From Clostridium sp. C8-1-8 (GTDB lineage Bacteria; Bacillota; Clostridia; Clostridiales; Clostridiaceae), in contig NZ_JAABNO010000034.1 in NCBI RefSeq assembly GCF_009928445.1, forward strand, positions 1-54,623: DNA of 54,623 nucleotides, given 5' to 3'. A program made the position numbers and the translations under genes. Below the pieces are notes generated by a model that searched no databases, had not been told where the DNA came from, and saw only the letters and a program-made list of their open reading frames with translations. This document shows, piece after piece, positions 18,181 to 26,635 of the stretch. Numbering within the stretch: the stretch's first letter is position 1; each line of letters starts with the position of its first letter.

Positions 18181-18451
18181 TAAGGTTTAAAGTGGTTTAT
18201 TGATCATTAAAGTATTGAATAACTTACTACTTAATTTCAATAGAATAGTTTAACAGAATTATTTTATATAAATAAAAAGGTAATATGAGAAAAACATTTA
18301 TTATTCAACAGCGCTGTGATATTTTTTAAAGTAAAATAAATTGTTTTATACAGATATAAGTTTCCATGGAAAGTAATATAATAAAGCATGTTTATTATAA
18401 AAAAATAGTAAATAAGCTAAGAATGTAAGAATTCCAGAAAAAAGTATTAAT
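18181..18451 (+). other. AT-rich region before parS
   Basis: No gene or clear hairpin is seen. It probably carries the soj promoter, which I could not place with confidence. Confidence 0.4.
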
Positions 18452-18467
18452 TGTTTCACGTGAAACA
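18452..18467. promoter_or_regulatory. parS: parS site 1
   Basis: TGTTTCACGTGAAACA, a perfect 16-base palindrome matching the Firmicute parS consensus TGTTNCACGTGAAACA. It lies 109 bases before soj and is the loading site for Spo0J/ParB. Confidence 0.97.
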
Positions 18468-18575
18468 GTAAAATTAATAATTAATCACTTTAAATATTTC
18501 ATATATAAATATATAATATTTATATATGACGAAAGGAGGTGGATGACTCAAAGTTATTATAACTTGGAGTTGAAT

Positions 18576-19343
18576 ATGAAAAAGATATGTATATTTAACC
18601 AAAAAGGCGGAGTTGGAAAAACAACCACAAATATTAATTTGTGTTCGTATATATCAATGCTTGGATATAAGGTTTTAGCTATTGATATAGATCCACAGGG
18701 AAATACTACAAGCGGATTAGGAATTGATAAGAGAAAATTAGAAAAGTCTATGTATGATGTTATAACAAACGACATAGCATTAAGTGAGATAATTAAACAA
18801 AGCGAATTAGTATCTAATTTGTATATAGCTCCAGCGAAAATGGAACTAGCAGGTGCAGAAGTTGAAATAATTAATAAAGAGAAAAGAGAATTAATACTGC
18901 AGGAAAAGATTAAAGAAGTTGAAAATGATTTTGATTTTATTTTTATAGATTGTCCTCCTTCGTTAGGATTTCTAACTATAAATGCGCTAACATCATGTGA
19001 TTCTGTTTTGATACCAATACAATGTGAGTTCTATGCACTAGAAGGTGTTGGACAACTTATCAATACGATACAATTAGTGAAAAAATCATTGAATAAGGAT
19101 CTCGATATAGAGGGTGTTATAATGACCATGTATGATTCGAGAACAAATCTTAGTAATGAGGTTTATAAAGAAGTAGAAAAATATTTTAAAGATAAAGTAT
19201 ACAAAACTACAATACCGAGAAATATAAGATTAGCGGAAGCTCCTTCATTTGGTTTACCAATAATGCTTTATGATGAAAAGTGTAAAGGTGCAGAGGCTTA
19301 TGAGCAATTAACTAATGAATTTATCGATCGTCAGAAGGGGTGA
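18576..19343 (+). CDS. soj: Chromosome-partitioning ATPase Soj (ParA)
   Basis: ParA/MinD-type ATPase that acts with Spo0J on origin segregation and regulates DnaA in Bacillus. 255 residues from the ATG at 18576. The deviant Walker A is KGGVGKTTTNINL at residues 9-21, followed by DIDPQGNTTSGLG and IDCPPSLGFLTINAL. An in-frame ATG 11 codons earlier (18543) has a very strong AAAGGAGG, but only 3 bases away; GGAG lies 6 bases before 18576. The longer form cannot be excluded. Confidence 0.95.
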   Translation: MKKICIFNQKGGVGKTTTNINLCSYISMLGYKVLAIDIDPQGNTTSGLGIDKRKLEKSMYDVITNDIALSEIIKQSELVSNLYIAPAKMELAGAEVEIINKEKRELILQEKIKEVENDFDFIFIDCPPSLGFLTINALTSCDSVLIPIQCEFYALEGVGQLINTIQLVKKSLNKDLDIEGVIMTMYDSRTNLSNEVYKEVEKYFKDKVYKTTIPRNIRLAEAPSFGLPIMLYDEKCKGAEAYEQLTNEFIDRQKG

Positions 19344-19347
19344 TTAG

Positions 19348-20214
19348 GTGAGTAAGAAGTTTGGATTAGGAAAAGGATTAGGAGCTTTAATTCCTGAAGA
19401 TGATAATGTAGACAATGATGAAGTCAACAATAAATCAACTACTATGATTCCGCTGAATAGTATAAAGGCTAATGATAAACAGCCAAGAAGATATTTTGAC
19501 AATGATAAGATAAACGAACTATCTGAATCTATAAGAAATCATGGGATTATACAACCATTAATTTTAAAAAAAGAAAATGATAGTTATATTATAATTGCCG
19601 GTGAAAGAAGATGGAGAGCAGCGAAACAAGTTGCACTAAAGGAAGTGCCTGCAATCATAATGGATATAGATGATAAAGAAGTATTAGAGATATCCTTAAT
19701 TGAGAATATACAAAGAGAAGATTTAAATGCAATAGAAGAAGCTCAAGCATATGAAAAGCTACTTGGAGAATTTTCGCTTACTCAAGAAAAGTTAAGTGAG
19801 AGAATTGGTAAGTCAAGAACAGCTATTTCAAACACAATAAGATTACTTAATTTAGATAAAAGAGTGCAGAGCTATATTATTGAAGGGATAATTAGTGAAG
19901 GGCACGGAAGAGCTATTTTAGCTGTTAGTGACAAAGACAAACAATATGAGTTTGCCCAAAAGGTTATTGATGAGAACTTATCTGTAAGAGACATAGAAAG
20001 AATAATAAAATCATACTTAAGTAATGATAAAGTTACCGATGATAAGAAAGAAGTTGAAATACAGAATCCATATTATAAAGATATACAAAATCAACTTCAA
20101 AACTTTTTCGGTACCAAGGTGAACATAAACTCTAAGAAAAACAAAGGAAAGATTGAAATTGAGTATTATTCAGAAGAAGATTTACAGAGAATAATTGAAA
20201 TAATGAAGCCTTAA
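19348..20214 (+). CDS. spo0J: Chromosome-partitioning protein Spo0J (ParB)
   Basis: parS-binding CTPase clamp, 288 residues. It starts at a GTG 4 bases after soj with AGAAGGGGTG upstream. It has the N-terminal LGKGLGALIP (which interacts with ParA), CTP-binding GERRWRAAKQ near 84-93, a helix-turn-helix near 145-165 (KLSERIGKSRTAISNTIRL), and a C-terminal dimerisation domain. It shares architecture with noc at 16996-17781, the usual paralogue pair. parS 2 lies directly after its stop. Confidence 0.97.
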   Translation: MSKKFGLGKGLGALIPEDDNVDNDEVNNKSTTMIPLNSIKANDKQPRRYFDNDKINELSESIRNHGIIQPLILKKENDSYIIIAGERRWRAAKQVALKEVPAIIMDIDDKEVLEISLIENIQREDLNAIEEAQAYEKLLGEFSLTQEKLSERIGKSRTAISNTIRLLNLDKRVQSYIIEGIISEGHGRAILAVSDKDKQYEFAQKVIDENLSVRDIERIIKSYLSNDKVTDDKKEVEIQNPYYKDIQNQLQNFFGTKVNINSKKNKGKIEIEYYSEEDLQRIIEIMKP

Positions 20215-20216
20215 AA

Positions 20217-20232
20217 TGTTCCACGTGAAACA
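20217..20232. promoter_or_regulatory. parS: parS site 2
   Basis: TGTTCCACGTGAAACA, which fits the parS consensus with C at the variable position. It lies 3 bases beyond spo0J. The two sites bracket soj-spo0J. Confidence 0.96.
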
Positions 20233-20264
20233 TTTATAATTTTATCTTAGAAAGGGACGTAAAT

Positions 20265-20774
20265 ATGGAGGATATAATTAGTATCATACAAAGTCTTATG
20301 CCATATATAGTAATAGCACTTGCAGCAATAGTTATACTGTTTTTTATATTAATTATTGTTCTTTTTAATTCATTAGGTAAGGTTGAAAAGAAGTATAGAA
20401 GAATGATGAGAGGCGTAAATAATAAGAATTTAGAAGAATTGGTTTCAAGTTACTTAGATAAAATAGATGAAGCTAATAAAAACTCACAAGCTGCATTAGA
20501 TAATTGTGCTACTATAGAAGAAAAAATGAAGGGCTGTGTTCAAAAGATATCGATGGTAAGATATAAAGCATTTGAAGACGTAGGAAGTGATTTAAGCTTC
20601 TCAGTAGCTATATTAGATGACAACAATGATGGAGTTATTTTAACGGGTATCTATAGTAGAAATGATAGTACTACATATGCTAAACCAATTGATAAGGGAA
20701 TATCAAGATATGACCTATCTGAAGAAGAAATTACTGTATTAAATCAGGCTATAAATAAAGTAAATATACATTAA
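20265..20774 (+). CDS. DUF4446 family membrane protein
   Basis: 169 residues: one N-terminal membrane helix (about 12-36, a run of I/V/L/A), a charged coiled-coil stretch (40-95), and a C-terminal domain with VRYKAFEDVGSDLSFSVAIL and GVILTGIYSRNDSTTYAKP. These are hallmarks of DUF4446, found after spo0J in many clostridia. The function is unknown. AAAGGGACG upstream. Its own terminator is at 20862-20896. Confidence 0.88.
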   Translation: MEDIISIIQSLMPYIVIALAAIVILFFILIIVLFNSLGKVEKKYRRMMRGVNNKNLEELVSSYLDKIDEANKNSQAALDNCATIEEKMKGCVQKISMVRYKAFEDVGSDLSFSVAILDDNNDGVILTGIYSRNDSTTYAKPIDKGISRYDLSEEEITVLNQAINKVNIH

Positions 20775-20861
20775 TTAATATCTTAATCCTAAGATCGGAA
20801 TAATATTTCCACACCATTTTAATAACATTATTAAATGAAGGTTAATATAATAATTAAATAT

Positions 20862-20896
20862 AAAAAGATGGCATATAAGTGATGCCATCTTTTTAT
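20862..20896 (+). terminator. Terminator after the DUF4446 gene
   Basis: Perfect 13-base-pair stem AAAAAGATGGCAT/ATGCCATCTTTTT with a 7-base loop. Confidence 0.93.
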
Positions 20897-20959
20897 ATTT
20901 AAAAACATATAGCACTAAATCTACATTAATTATAAAGAAAAGGCTGTTTTTAATGATAT

Positions 20960-21080
20960 TATTGAAATTAAGTGGTTATGGAGAATAGGTTATATGAGTG
21001 ATGAAGTAGGATTAAATGATTTGTTTCAGATAGAAGGGCTTTAAAAATCACTAATGTAGAAAACATTAGCGACTTTTAGG
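20960..21080 (+). repeat. Hybrid intergenic repeat (MITE end plus dispersed-repeat tail)
   Basis: It begins TATTGAAATTAAGTGGTTAT and continues to GGTTATATGAGTGATGA, which matches the reverse complement of the element at 44203-44298. It ends with CACTAATG...CATTAGCGACTTTT, the terminator-like tail of the dispersed family. The second terminal inverted repeat is absent, so this copy is truncated or recombined. It fills most of the gap 20897-21138. Confidence 0.6.
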
Positions 21081-21138
21081 TATACATAGAATAAAATACT
21101 TATATAAAGGTAAACTAGTATTCAAAGGAGGAATAAAT

Positions 21139-21387
21139 ATGAATTTATACGTCTCTGATGAATTAAAAAATATTAAAAATGGACTAGAAGAAAGAGGTTA
21201 CAACATTGTATCTTGTAACGAGCAATATGATGCGATTATATGTAATCTAAAAGAGGAAGATATTTCACACCTGCCTTCGTGTAAAAGCTATAAATCAGAA
21301 GGTGTACTTATTATAGATAGTGGAAGTAAAGACATAGATGATATAGAAAATATATTAATAAATAGAGTATACTCAACTATAATTTGA
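21139..21387 (+). CDS. YkuS-like (UPF0180) small protein
   Basis: 82 residues with good ribosome binding site AAAGGAGG and ATG. The layout (N-terminal ELKNIKNGLEERGYNIVS, central acidic stretch, SEGVLIIDSGSKDIDDIENIL) resembles UPF0180/YkuS proteins of unknown role. Resemblance is by eye only; a generic alpha/beta fold is the alternative. It converges on yyaC with 4 bases between the stops. Confidence 0.6.
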   Translation: MNLYVSDELKNIKNGLEERGYNIVSCNEQYDAIICNLKEEDISHLPSCKSYKSEGVLIIDSGSKDIDDIENILINRVYSTII

Positions 21388-21391
21388 AGTA

Positions 21392-21988
21392 TTACTTGGA
21401 AAGTATACTCTCTATTTTCGCTTCAACAGGATTTTTCTTGAAACCTATAGATTTTAGAATACAATGATATATACCCCTAGATATAGCATCTGCAATAGTC
21501 ATAACGGTATACAATCTAGTATTCTGAAGTACCATGAACTCTAAGTTACCTGAGATGTTTACAACACCTAATATGCTTATATCTCCTACAGGAGGAAGAT
21601 TTTTATTTACAGCCATTCCAGGTAAAAGTGGCTTCTTTTCAATATAAATTTTACCTACGTTATCAATATCACCAAGACAAGCGTCTATAGCGATAATAAA
21701 GGGATTATTAAACTTGCATTGAATTTCATCTAAAACAGAACTAAGATTTTTCGCGTGTACCGGATCTTTAAGATTTCCATAAATATATACTTCACTTTGA
21801 ATCATATATTTTAATTTTTCTCCAACTAAGGGGCCAAGAGCATCTCCAGTGGATCTATCAGTCCCTATACATATACATACAACAGGTCTTTTTTGCTTTA
21901 AAATAGGAGTAAGTTCATCATATAAATAATCTCTTATTAGAAATGGAGAACTAATATTTGTTGAGTCTGTTGTAAATCTTTTTGACAT
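21392..21988 (-). CDS. yyaC: Spore protease-like protein YyaC (DUF1256)
   Basis: 198 residues related to the germination protease fold (DUF1256); Bacillus yyaC is expressed in sporulation. Visible motifs are VVCICIGTDRSTGDALGPLVG near residues 36-56 (quoted in part) and IIAIDACLGDIDNVGKI near 100. I chose the ATG at 21988 with GAGGAGG 7 bases upstream. An in-frame extension of 27 codons runs into the preceding gene. The ribosome binding site lies inside a 13-base-pair hairpin. Head-on to replication. Confidence 0.9.
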   Translation of the reverse strand: MSKRFTTDSTNISSPFLIRDYLYDELTPILKQKRPVVCICIGTDRSTGDALGPLVGEKLKYMIQSEVYIYGNLKDPVHAKNLSSVLDEIQCKFNNPFIIAIDACLGDIDNVGKIYIEKKPLLPGMAVNKNLPPVGDISILGVVNISGNLEFMVLQNTRLYTVMTIADAISRGIYHCILKSIGFKKNPVEAKIESILSK

Positions 21989-21995
21989 AAAGACA

Positions 21996-22029
21996 CCTCC
22001 TCTAATGGAATTATTACCAATAGAGGAGG
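21996..22029 (-). promoter_or_regulatory. Hairpin that can hide the yyaC ribosome binding site
   Basis: CCTCCTCTAATGG (21996-22008) pairs with CCAATAGAGGAGG (22017-22029), 13 pairs with one mismatch and an 8-base loop. On the minus strand the 3' arm is the GGAGG used by yyaC; the 5' arm begins 8 bases after the upstream stop codon. Confidence 0.65.
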
Positions 22030-22037
22030 CGTTTATA

Positions 22038-23096
22038 CTATAGCACATCAACTTTTCTAAAGATTTCATAGAATACTACTAGGAACATGCAAAATAACAT
22101 TCCTATTATTCCACCTGCTTGTATTCCTATAAAGATTGCAGCAAGAACGGCTAATGGATTTAGCCCTAAGGAAGTAGACATAATCTTAGGTTCAATTATT
22201 TGCCTAACAAAAAAAACAATTGCATATAGTATTAATATTCCAAAACCAGTTACATAATTTTTTGATAAAACATTCATTATAGCTAATGGTATATATACCA
22301 ATGGAATTCCTAGTACAGGAAGTAAATCTAACACAGCACATAAAATACTTAGGATTAAACTATACTTTACTCTAAATATGGTAAAACCAATAAAGGTAAA
22401 AATGAATGTTATAAATATTATTAACAGATAGGATAATATATAATTCTTTAACATTTTCCTTACATGATTTATTACTAGTAATATTTTTTCATTTCCAATT
22501 GGTATAAAACTTAATAAGGTTGAGGTTGTGGATATGGCTACCTTTTTAGTAAAGAAGTAAGTCGTAATAAGAGTGAATATTACAACCATACCAATATAAG
22601 GTACATAACTCAAGACTGTTAATATAGATTGAACTAAAGATGAGCCAGCTCCTATGGTTAGATTTATAATCCTAGTTGCTGAAGATGAAAGATTCTTCTG
22701 AACTGTATCAACTATACTAGGATCAATATTCAAGTGAGAAAGATAATCTTGTAAGGACATAAAATAGTTATATATATCTGATGAATTATTAGCTATAAGC
22801 TTTTGGAGATACCTTATAAGTCCTATTAATTCATTAACTATAGATGTCCATATGATTATGTTTAATGAGATAAAAAAACCAAAGAACACTAGAGTACTCA
22901 ATAGAGATGCTAGCCAATCATTAAATTTTAATTTTTCGATCATAAGTCTTGTAGGATACCTTAGTAGTAAAGCTGATAAGATAGCTAATACAAAGGGAAT
23001 AGTATATTTTAGTGTAGAAAAAAATAGGTAGAAAAATAAGGTGTAAATAATAAAGAATACACCTAGTCGTTCAATCCGTTGTTGCAATTTGTCCAT
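22038..23096 (-). CDS. YtvI-like membrane permease (AI-2E transporter family)
   Basis: 352 residues, PF01594 type, with about seven to eight membrane segments (residues 12-40, 60-85, 150-180, 205-245 and 265-345). The family sequence DLLPVLGIPLVYIPLAI is near 257 and GIQAGGIIGMLF is near 325. The Bacillus relative YtvI is a sporulation membrane protein; transport of a signal is not shown. The ATG overlaps the upstream stop as TGATG, with GGAGG 6 bases before, so it is coupled to the cysteine desulfurase gene. Confidence 0.82.
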   Translation of the reverse strand: MDKLQQRIERLGVFFIIYTLFFYLFFSTLKYTIPFVLAILSALLLRYPTRLMIEKLKFNDWLASLLSTLVFFGFFISLNIIIWTSIVNELIGLIRYLQKLIANNSSDIYNYFMSLQDYLSHLNIDPSIVDTVQKNLSSSATRIINLTIGAGSSLVQSILTVLSYVPYIGMVVIFTLITTYFFTKKVAISTTSTLLSFIPIGNEKILLVINHVRKMLKNYILSYLLIIFITFIFTFIGFTIFRVKYSLILSILCAVLDLLPVLGIPLVYIPLAIMNVLSKNYVTGFGILILYAIVFFVRQIIEPKIMSTSLGLNPLAVLAAIFIGIQAGGIIGMLFCMFLVVFYEIFRKVDVL

Positions 23097-24253
23097 CAAT
23101 TACCTCCTATAATATTTATTAGTGCTTTAAATAGGATATCTACCTCATCTAAGCTATTAAAGTATCCAGGACTTAATCTAATAGTGCCTGTTGGATATGT
23201 TCCAATAGTTTTATGAGCTAGAGGTGCACAGTGTAAGCCAGTTCTTGTGATTACTCCATACTGGTTGTCTAATAAATAAGCAATTTCAGATGGATCTCTA
23301 TTTATAACGTTAAAGGATATAACTGAAGTTCTTTTTTGATCTGTTGATTTATAGCCTAGCACATCAATTTCTTTAAAGTCAGAAAAAATATCTAAGATTT
23401 TATTAGTCAAGAGTCTTTCTTTTGAACTGATTGAAGATAGACCTTCTTTATTTATAAATTCTATACCGGCTTTGAGTCCAACTATGCCTGGCAAGTTAAG
23501 GGTTCCATATTCAAATTTATCCGGAAGATAATCTGGATGAATAAGAGAGCTCGACATGCTTCCGCTTCCTCCGGAAAATATCACAGATGCTATTTCATTC
23601 AGCTTATCATTTATTAAAAAACCGCCAATGCCTTGAGGTCCTAAGAGACTTTTGTGTCCAGTAAAAGCAAGAGCGTCACAGTTTAATTTTTTAAAGTCTA
23701 CTAAGGTGCTACCAGCTGACTGAGCAGTATCCACGATAAAAAATAGGTTATTTTGTTTACACAGGTCTCCTATCTGTTCCAATGGTTGAATAGTGCCAAC
23801 CACATTAGATGCATGAGATAAAACTACAAGCTTAGTATTAGGTCTTATTAGCTTTTCAACAGAGTGCACATCTATAAGACCCTCTGAATTGCATTGTACA
23901 ATATCAAGCTCTATCTTTCCTTGATTTTTTAATAAGGTCAGCGGTCTCAAAACAGAATTATGTTCCATAGATGATGTTATAACATGCCAACCATCTTTTA
24001 TGATACTAAGTAGAAGTATATTTAAAGAATGGGTTATGTTCTGTGTAAATATAACATTTTCTGTTTTATCAAAATTGAAGAAGTTACATAAAGCTTCTCT
24101 GCATTCATATACTAACTCACTGCTCTTAAGTGATGATGCAGATGCACCTCTTCCGGCATTGCCACCATTATTAATCATAAAGTCATAAACCGATTGGCTT
24201 ACTGACAATGGTTTTGGAAAGCTAGTAGAAGCGTTATCTAAATAAATACTCAT
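23096..24253 (-). CDS. Cysteine desulfurase-like class V aminotransferase
   Basis: PLP enzyme of the NifS/SufS superfamily, 385 residues from the ATG at 24253 (AAAGGA upstream; an in-frame ATG three codons earlier lies too close to it). The PLP lysine is in FTGHKSLLGPQG near 198, the PLP-binding histidine in SSMEHNSVLRPL near 100, and the catalytic cysteine in RTGLHCAPLAHKT near 347. The last motif is typical of the EF2568/CsdB-like branch. No scaffold gene is adjacent, so the sulfur acceptor is unknown. Confidence 0.85.
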   Translation of the reverse strand: MSIYLDNASTSFPKPLSVSQSVYDFMINNGGNAGRGASASSLKSSELVYECREALCNFFNFDKTENVIFTQNITHSLNILLLSIIKDGWHVITSSMEHNSVLRPLTLLKNQGKIELDIVQCNSEGLIDVHSVEKLIRPNTKLVVLSHASNVVGTIQPLEQIGDLCKQNNLFFIVDTAQSAGSTLVDFKKLNCDALAFTGHKSLLGPQGIGGFLINDKLNEIASVIFSGGSGSMSSSLIHPDYLPDKFEYGTLNLPGIVGLKAGIEFINKEGLSSISSKERLLTNKILDIFSDFKEIDVLGYKSTDQKRTSVISFNVINRDPSEIAYLLDNQYGVITRTGLHCAPLAHKTIGTYPTGTIRLSPGYFNSLDEVDILFKALINIIGGN

Positions 24254-24836
24254 AAAAATCATCCTTTACTCTAAACAATTGTATGTTGAAGATGTTGCTT
24301 TATTTTATCAATGCTCATAATAATTATAATATTTGACATTAACTCATATGGTAATATATTGAAAATAAATTATATACTAAAATATTAATTGTAATAAAAT
24401 GGAAAAATATTTGTATATAAATTAATTTATATATCTAAGTTTAACCATATATAATGAATAAAATATAAACTAAAAATGAGCACTTTTTATGAAATTGTAT
24501 ATATTTCTTAGATGAGTAGCTAGTAGATCCTAATATAATTCTAGACAATATATATATAATTAATGCAAATTAAGTAAGTGTATGAAAACTATTGTTAAGA
24601 ATTAAGTTAATACTGTGATAAAATTAGTATTACACAGCTAGTAATCTTTAATAAAAATAAGGAAAACTAGTACTCAATTGGTTATAATATTTATTATAAT
24701 TGATTGTAATATTAAATTCACTAATGAAAAGTCCACAGCTAAGTAATATTAGTGCATTAATATTAATATATTTTACTCTTTAGAGAATTATAATTATATA
24801 TAATAGGAGGGAAAGGCTTATATAAAGCTAATTTTT
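24254..24836. other. Divergent AT-rich intergenic region
   Basis: Separates the head-on block from the rightward genes. Two palindromic tracts are present: TTATAATATTTATTATAA near 24680 and AATATTA/TAATATT near 24745-24763. No gene is seen. A good AGGAGG at 24805-24810 lies 26 bases before the next ATG without a nearer start codon. Confidence 0.5.
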
Positions 24837-25079
24837 ATGAAAGAATACATAATGGTTTTTAAGAATACACATGATGCTATAGGTACAGAGAAGTTTATAA
24901 AAAACAAGGGATTAAATATAATGGTTATGCCTACACCAACATACATAACTCAGAGCTGTGGTATATGTATAAGATTTAACGATGAGGTTTTAAATAATAT
25001 TGAAGAGAATTTTGATAAAGACATAAACTTCAAAAATATATATCTAATTGGCCAAACTGGATTGACAATTTATAAGTAA
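24837..25079 (+). CDS. DUF3343 family protein
   Basis: 80 residues with the DUF3343 pattern: EYIMVFKNTHDAIGTEKF at the N-terminus, MPTPTYITQSCGICIRF in the middle (with a conserved SCG), and a hydrophobic C-terminus. These small proteins often accompany selenium or sulfur-transfer genes, which fits the nearby cysteine desulfurase. That link is only inference. No close ribosome binding site is seen. The mscS-family gene follows after 13 bases. Confidence 0.8.
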   Translation: MKEYIMVFKNTHDAIGTEKFIKNKGLNIMVMPTPTYITQSCGICIRFNDEVLNNIEENFDKDINFKNIYLIGQTGLTIYK

Positions 25080-25092
25080 TGGGGGATAGTAA

Positions 25093-25989
25093 ATGGCAGA
25101 AATTAATAAGATTTTCTCTATAGATTTTGACAAGGAACAATTGATTATTGGAAGCATACCAATAAAGTTTCAAACTATTAATGATATCTTATGGAGATTA
25201 TTTATTATCTTAGTTATAGTTTTTATTATGTATTTAGCTATAAGAATAGGTAATTCCATAATAGATAAGTTTGTTAAGAAGCAGATTGAAAGCGAACATA
25301 GATTTACCATGGATGAAAAAAAAGCTAGCACTATTGGTGAATTGCTTAAGAGTATACTAAGGTATACAGTATATTTCTTTGGTATAGTTGGCATACTGTC
25401 TGGATTGTTTAATGGAATATCTCTTACTTTTGCAAGTATAGGCGGAGTAGCTGTTGGATTTGGTGCTCAGAGCATCGTTAAAGACCTTATAAACGGTGTG
25501 TTTATATTATTTGAGGATCAATACGCTGTAAGTGATTATGTGACTATAGGGCAGTTTAGCGGCATTGTGGAGAGTATAGGAATAAGGACTACTAAGCTTA
25601 GAGATTTCTCCGGAGATATACACCTAATTCCTAATGGAAGTATAGTTACAGTTACTAACCATTCAAGAGGAAATATGAGGGTTATGATTGATATTGAAAT
25701 AGACTATGAAGAAAATGTAGATAAAGCAATTGATTTAATAAATAGAGTTTGTGATAGTTACTCAGAGGATAATAATGATATAATTGATAAGCCTCAAGTA
25801 GTAGGGGTGACCTCCTTTAGTCAAACTGGAATAGTCATAAGGTTATCAGGATCGGCAAAGCCTATGATGCAATGGGCTATTGAGAGGGACTTGAGGAAGA
25901 AGATTAAAGTTGAGTTTGATAAATATCAAATAAGGATTCCACATGTGACCCCTCAAGCTACTACTATCAATAAAAACAAAGAAGCATAG
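25093..25989 (+). CDS. MscS-family mechanosensitive channel
   Basis: 298 residues. Membrane helices are at about 32-52, 80-105 and 110-135; the last is the pore helix with ASIGGVAVGFGAQSIVKDL, the Gly/Ala-rich MscS TM3. The cytoplasmic beta domain follows (GIVESIGIRTTKLR, HLIPNGSIVTVTNHSR). It likely releases solutes on hypo-osmotic shock. ATG with GGGGGATAG upstream. Confidence 0.93.
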   Translation: MAEINKIFSIDFDKEQLIIGSIPIKFQTINDILWRLFIILVIVFIMYLAIRIGNSIIDKFVKKQIESEHRFTMDEKKASTIGELLKSILRYTVYFFGIVGILSGLFNGISLTFASIGGVAVGFGAQSIVKDLINGVFILFEDQYAVSDYVTIGQFSGIVESIGIRTTKLRDFSGDIHLIPNGSIVTVTNHSRGNMRVMIDIEIDYEENVDKAIDLINRVCDSYSEDNNDIIDKPQVVGVTSFSQTGIVIRLSGSAKPMMQWAIERDLRKKIKVEFDKYQIRIPHVTPQATTINKNKEA

Positions 25990-26029
25990 TATTATACATT
26001 AATGATAGATATATGGAGGAAATATATAT

Positions 26030-26224
26030 ATGCAGGTATTTAATTTAGGAGATATTGTTGAGATGAGGAAACAGCATCCTTGTGGAAGTTACGAATGGGA
26101 GATCATAAGGCTAGGAGCTGACATAAAGATAAAGTGTGTAGGGTGCGAAAGAATAGTTATGCTTTCGAGACAAAAGTTTCAAAAAGGAATAAAGAAAATA
26201 GTTAAGTCAAATGAAATATCTTAA
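26030..26224 (+). CDS. DUF951 family protein
   Basis: 64 residues matching DUF951: GDIVEMRKQHPCGSYEWEI then GADIKIKCVGCERIVMLSR, with cysteines in HPCG and CVGC that may bind a metal. It is a conserved Firmicute neighbour of mscS and rpsF; the function is unknown. GGAGG lies 10 bases before the ATG. Confidence 0.9.
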   Translation: MQVFNLGDIVEMRKQHPCGSYEWEIIRLGADIKIKCVGCERIVMLSRQKFQKGIKKIVKSNEIS

Positions 26225-26239
26225 GACAGAATATAAAAC

Positions 26240-26268
26240 TTGCATAATTTGATTTAAAATGATATAAT
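26240..26268 (+). promoter_or_regulatory. Promoter of rpsF-ssb-rpsR
   Basis: TTGCAT (26240-26245), 17-base spacer, TATAAT (26263-26268). Confidence 0.85.
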
Positions 26269-26286
26269 AACTCATTGTGGATCCCT

Positions 26287-26306
26287 GCAATGCGATGCAT
26301 TGCCGC
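26287..26306 (+). promoter_or_regulatory. Leader hairpin with CCG, possible S6:S18 control site
   Basis: GCAATGC/GCATTGC stem (26287-26303), then CCG, in the short rpsF leader. Bacterial rpsF leaders often carry an S6:S18-binding hairpin with a CCG element that mimics 16S helix 22. The match here is by eye, so this is a candidate only. Confidence 0.45.
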
Positions 26307-26332
26307 TAGTCCAAAGGGAGGAGGTGAATGTG

Positions 26333-26620
26333 ATGAGAAAGTACGAAACTATATTTATATTACATCCAACACTTGAAGAAGAGGTTGTTAAGTCTTCAAT
26401 CGAAAAATTTAAAGGTGTAATCGAAAATGGTGGAGGAACTATAGATAACGTTGATTTTTGGGGTAAGAGAAAGCTTGCTTACGAAATATCAAAGGTTAAT
26501 GATGGTTACTACACTTTAATAAACTTTACTGCTGGTCCAGAATTACCAAGAGAGTTAGACAGAATATTCAGAATTACTGATGGCGTATTAAGACACATAA
26601 TAGTAAAGGAAGAAAAGTAA
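26333..26620 (+). CDS. rpsF: 30S ribosomal protein S6
   Basis: 95 residues from the ATG at 26333 (MRKYETIFILHPTLEEE), with AAAGGGAGGAGGTGA upstream. The frame opens 11 codons earlier, inside the leader. Conserved NVDFWGKRKLAYEI and GYYTLINF are seen. First gene of rpsF-ssb-rpsR. Confidence 0.98.
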   Translation: MRKYETIFILHPTLEEEVVKSSIEKFKGVIENGGGTIDNVDFWGKRKLAYEISKVNDGYYTLINFTAGPELPRELDRIFRITDGVLRHIIVKEEK

Positions 26621-26635
26621 GAGGTGGTATAAGAA

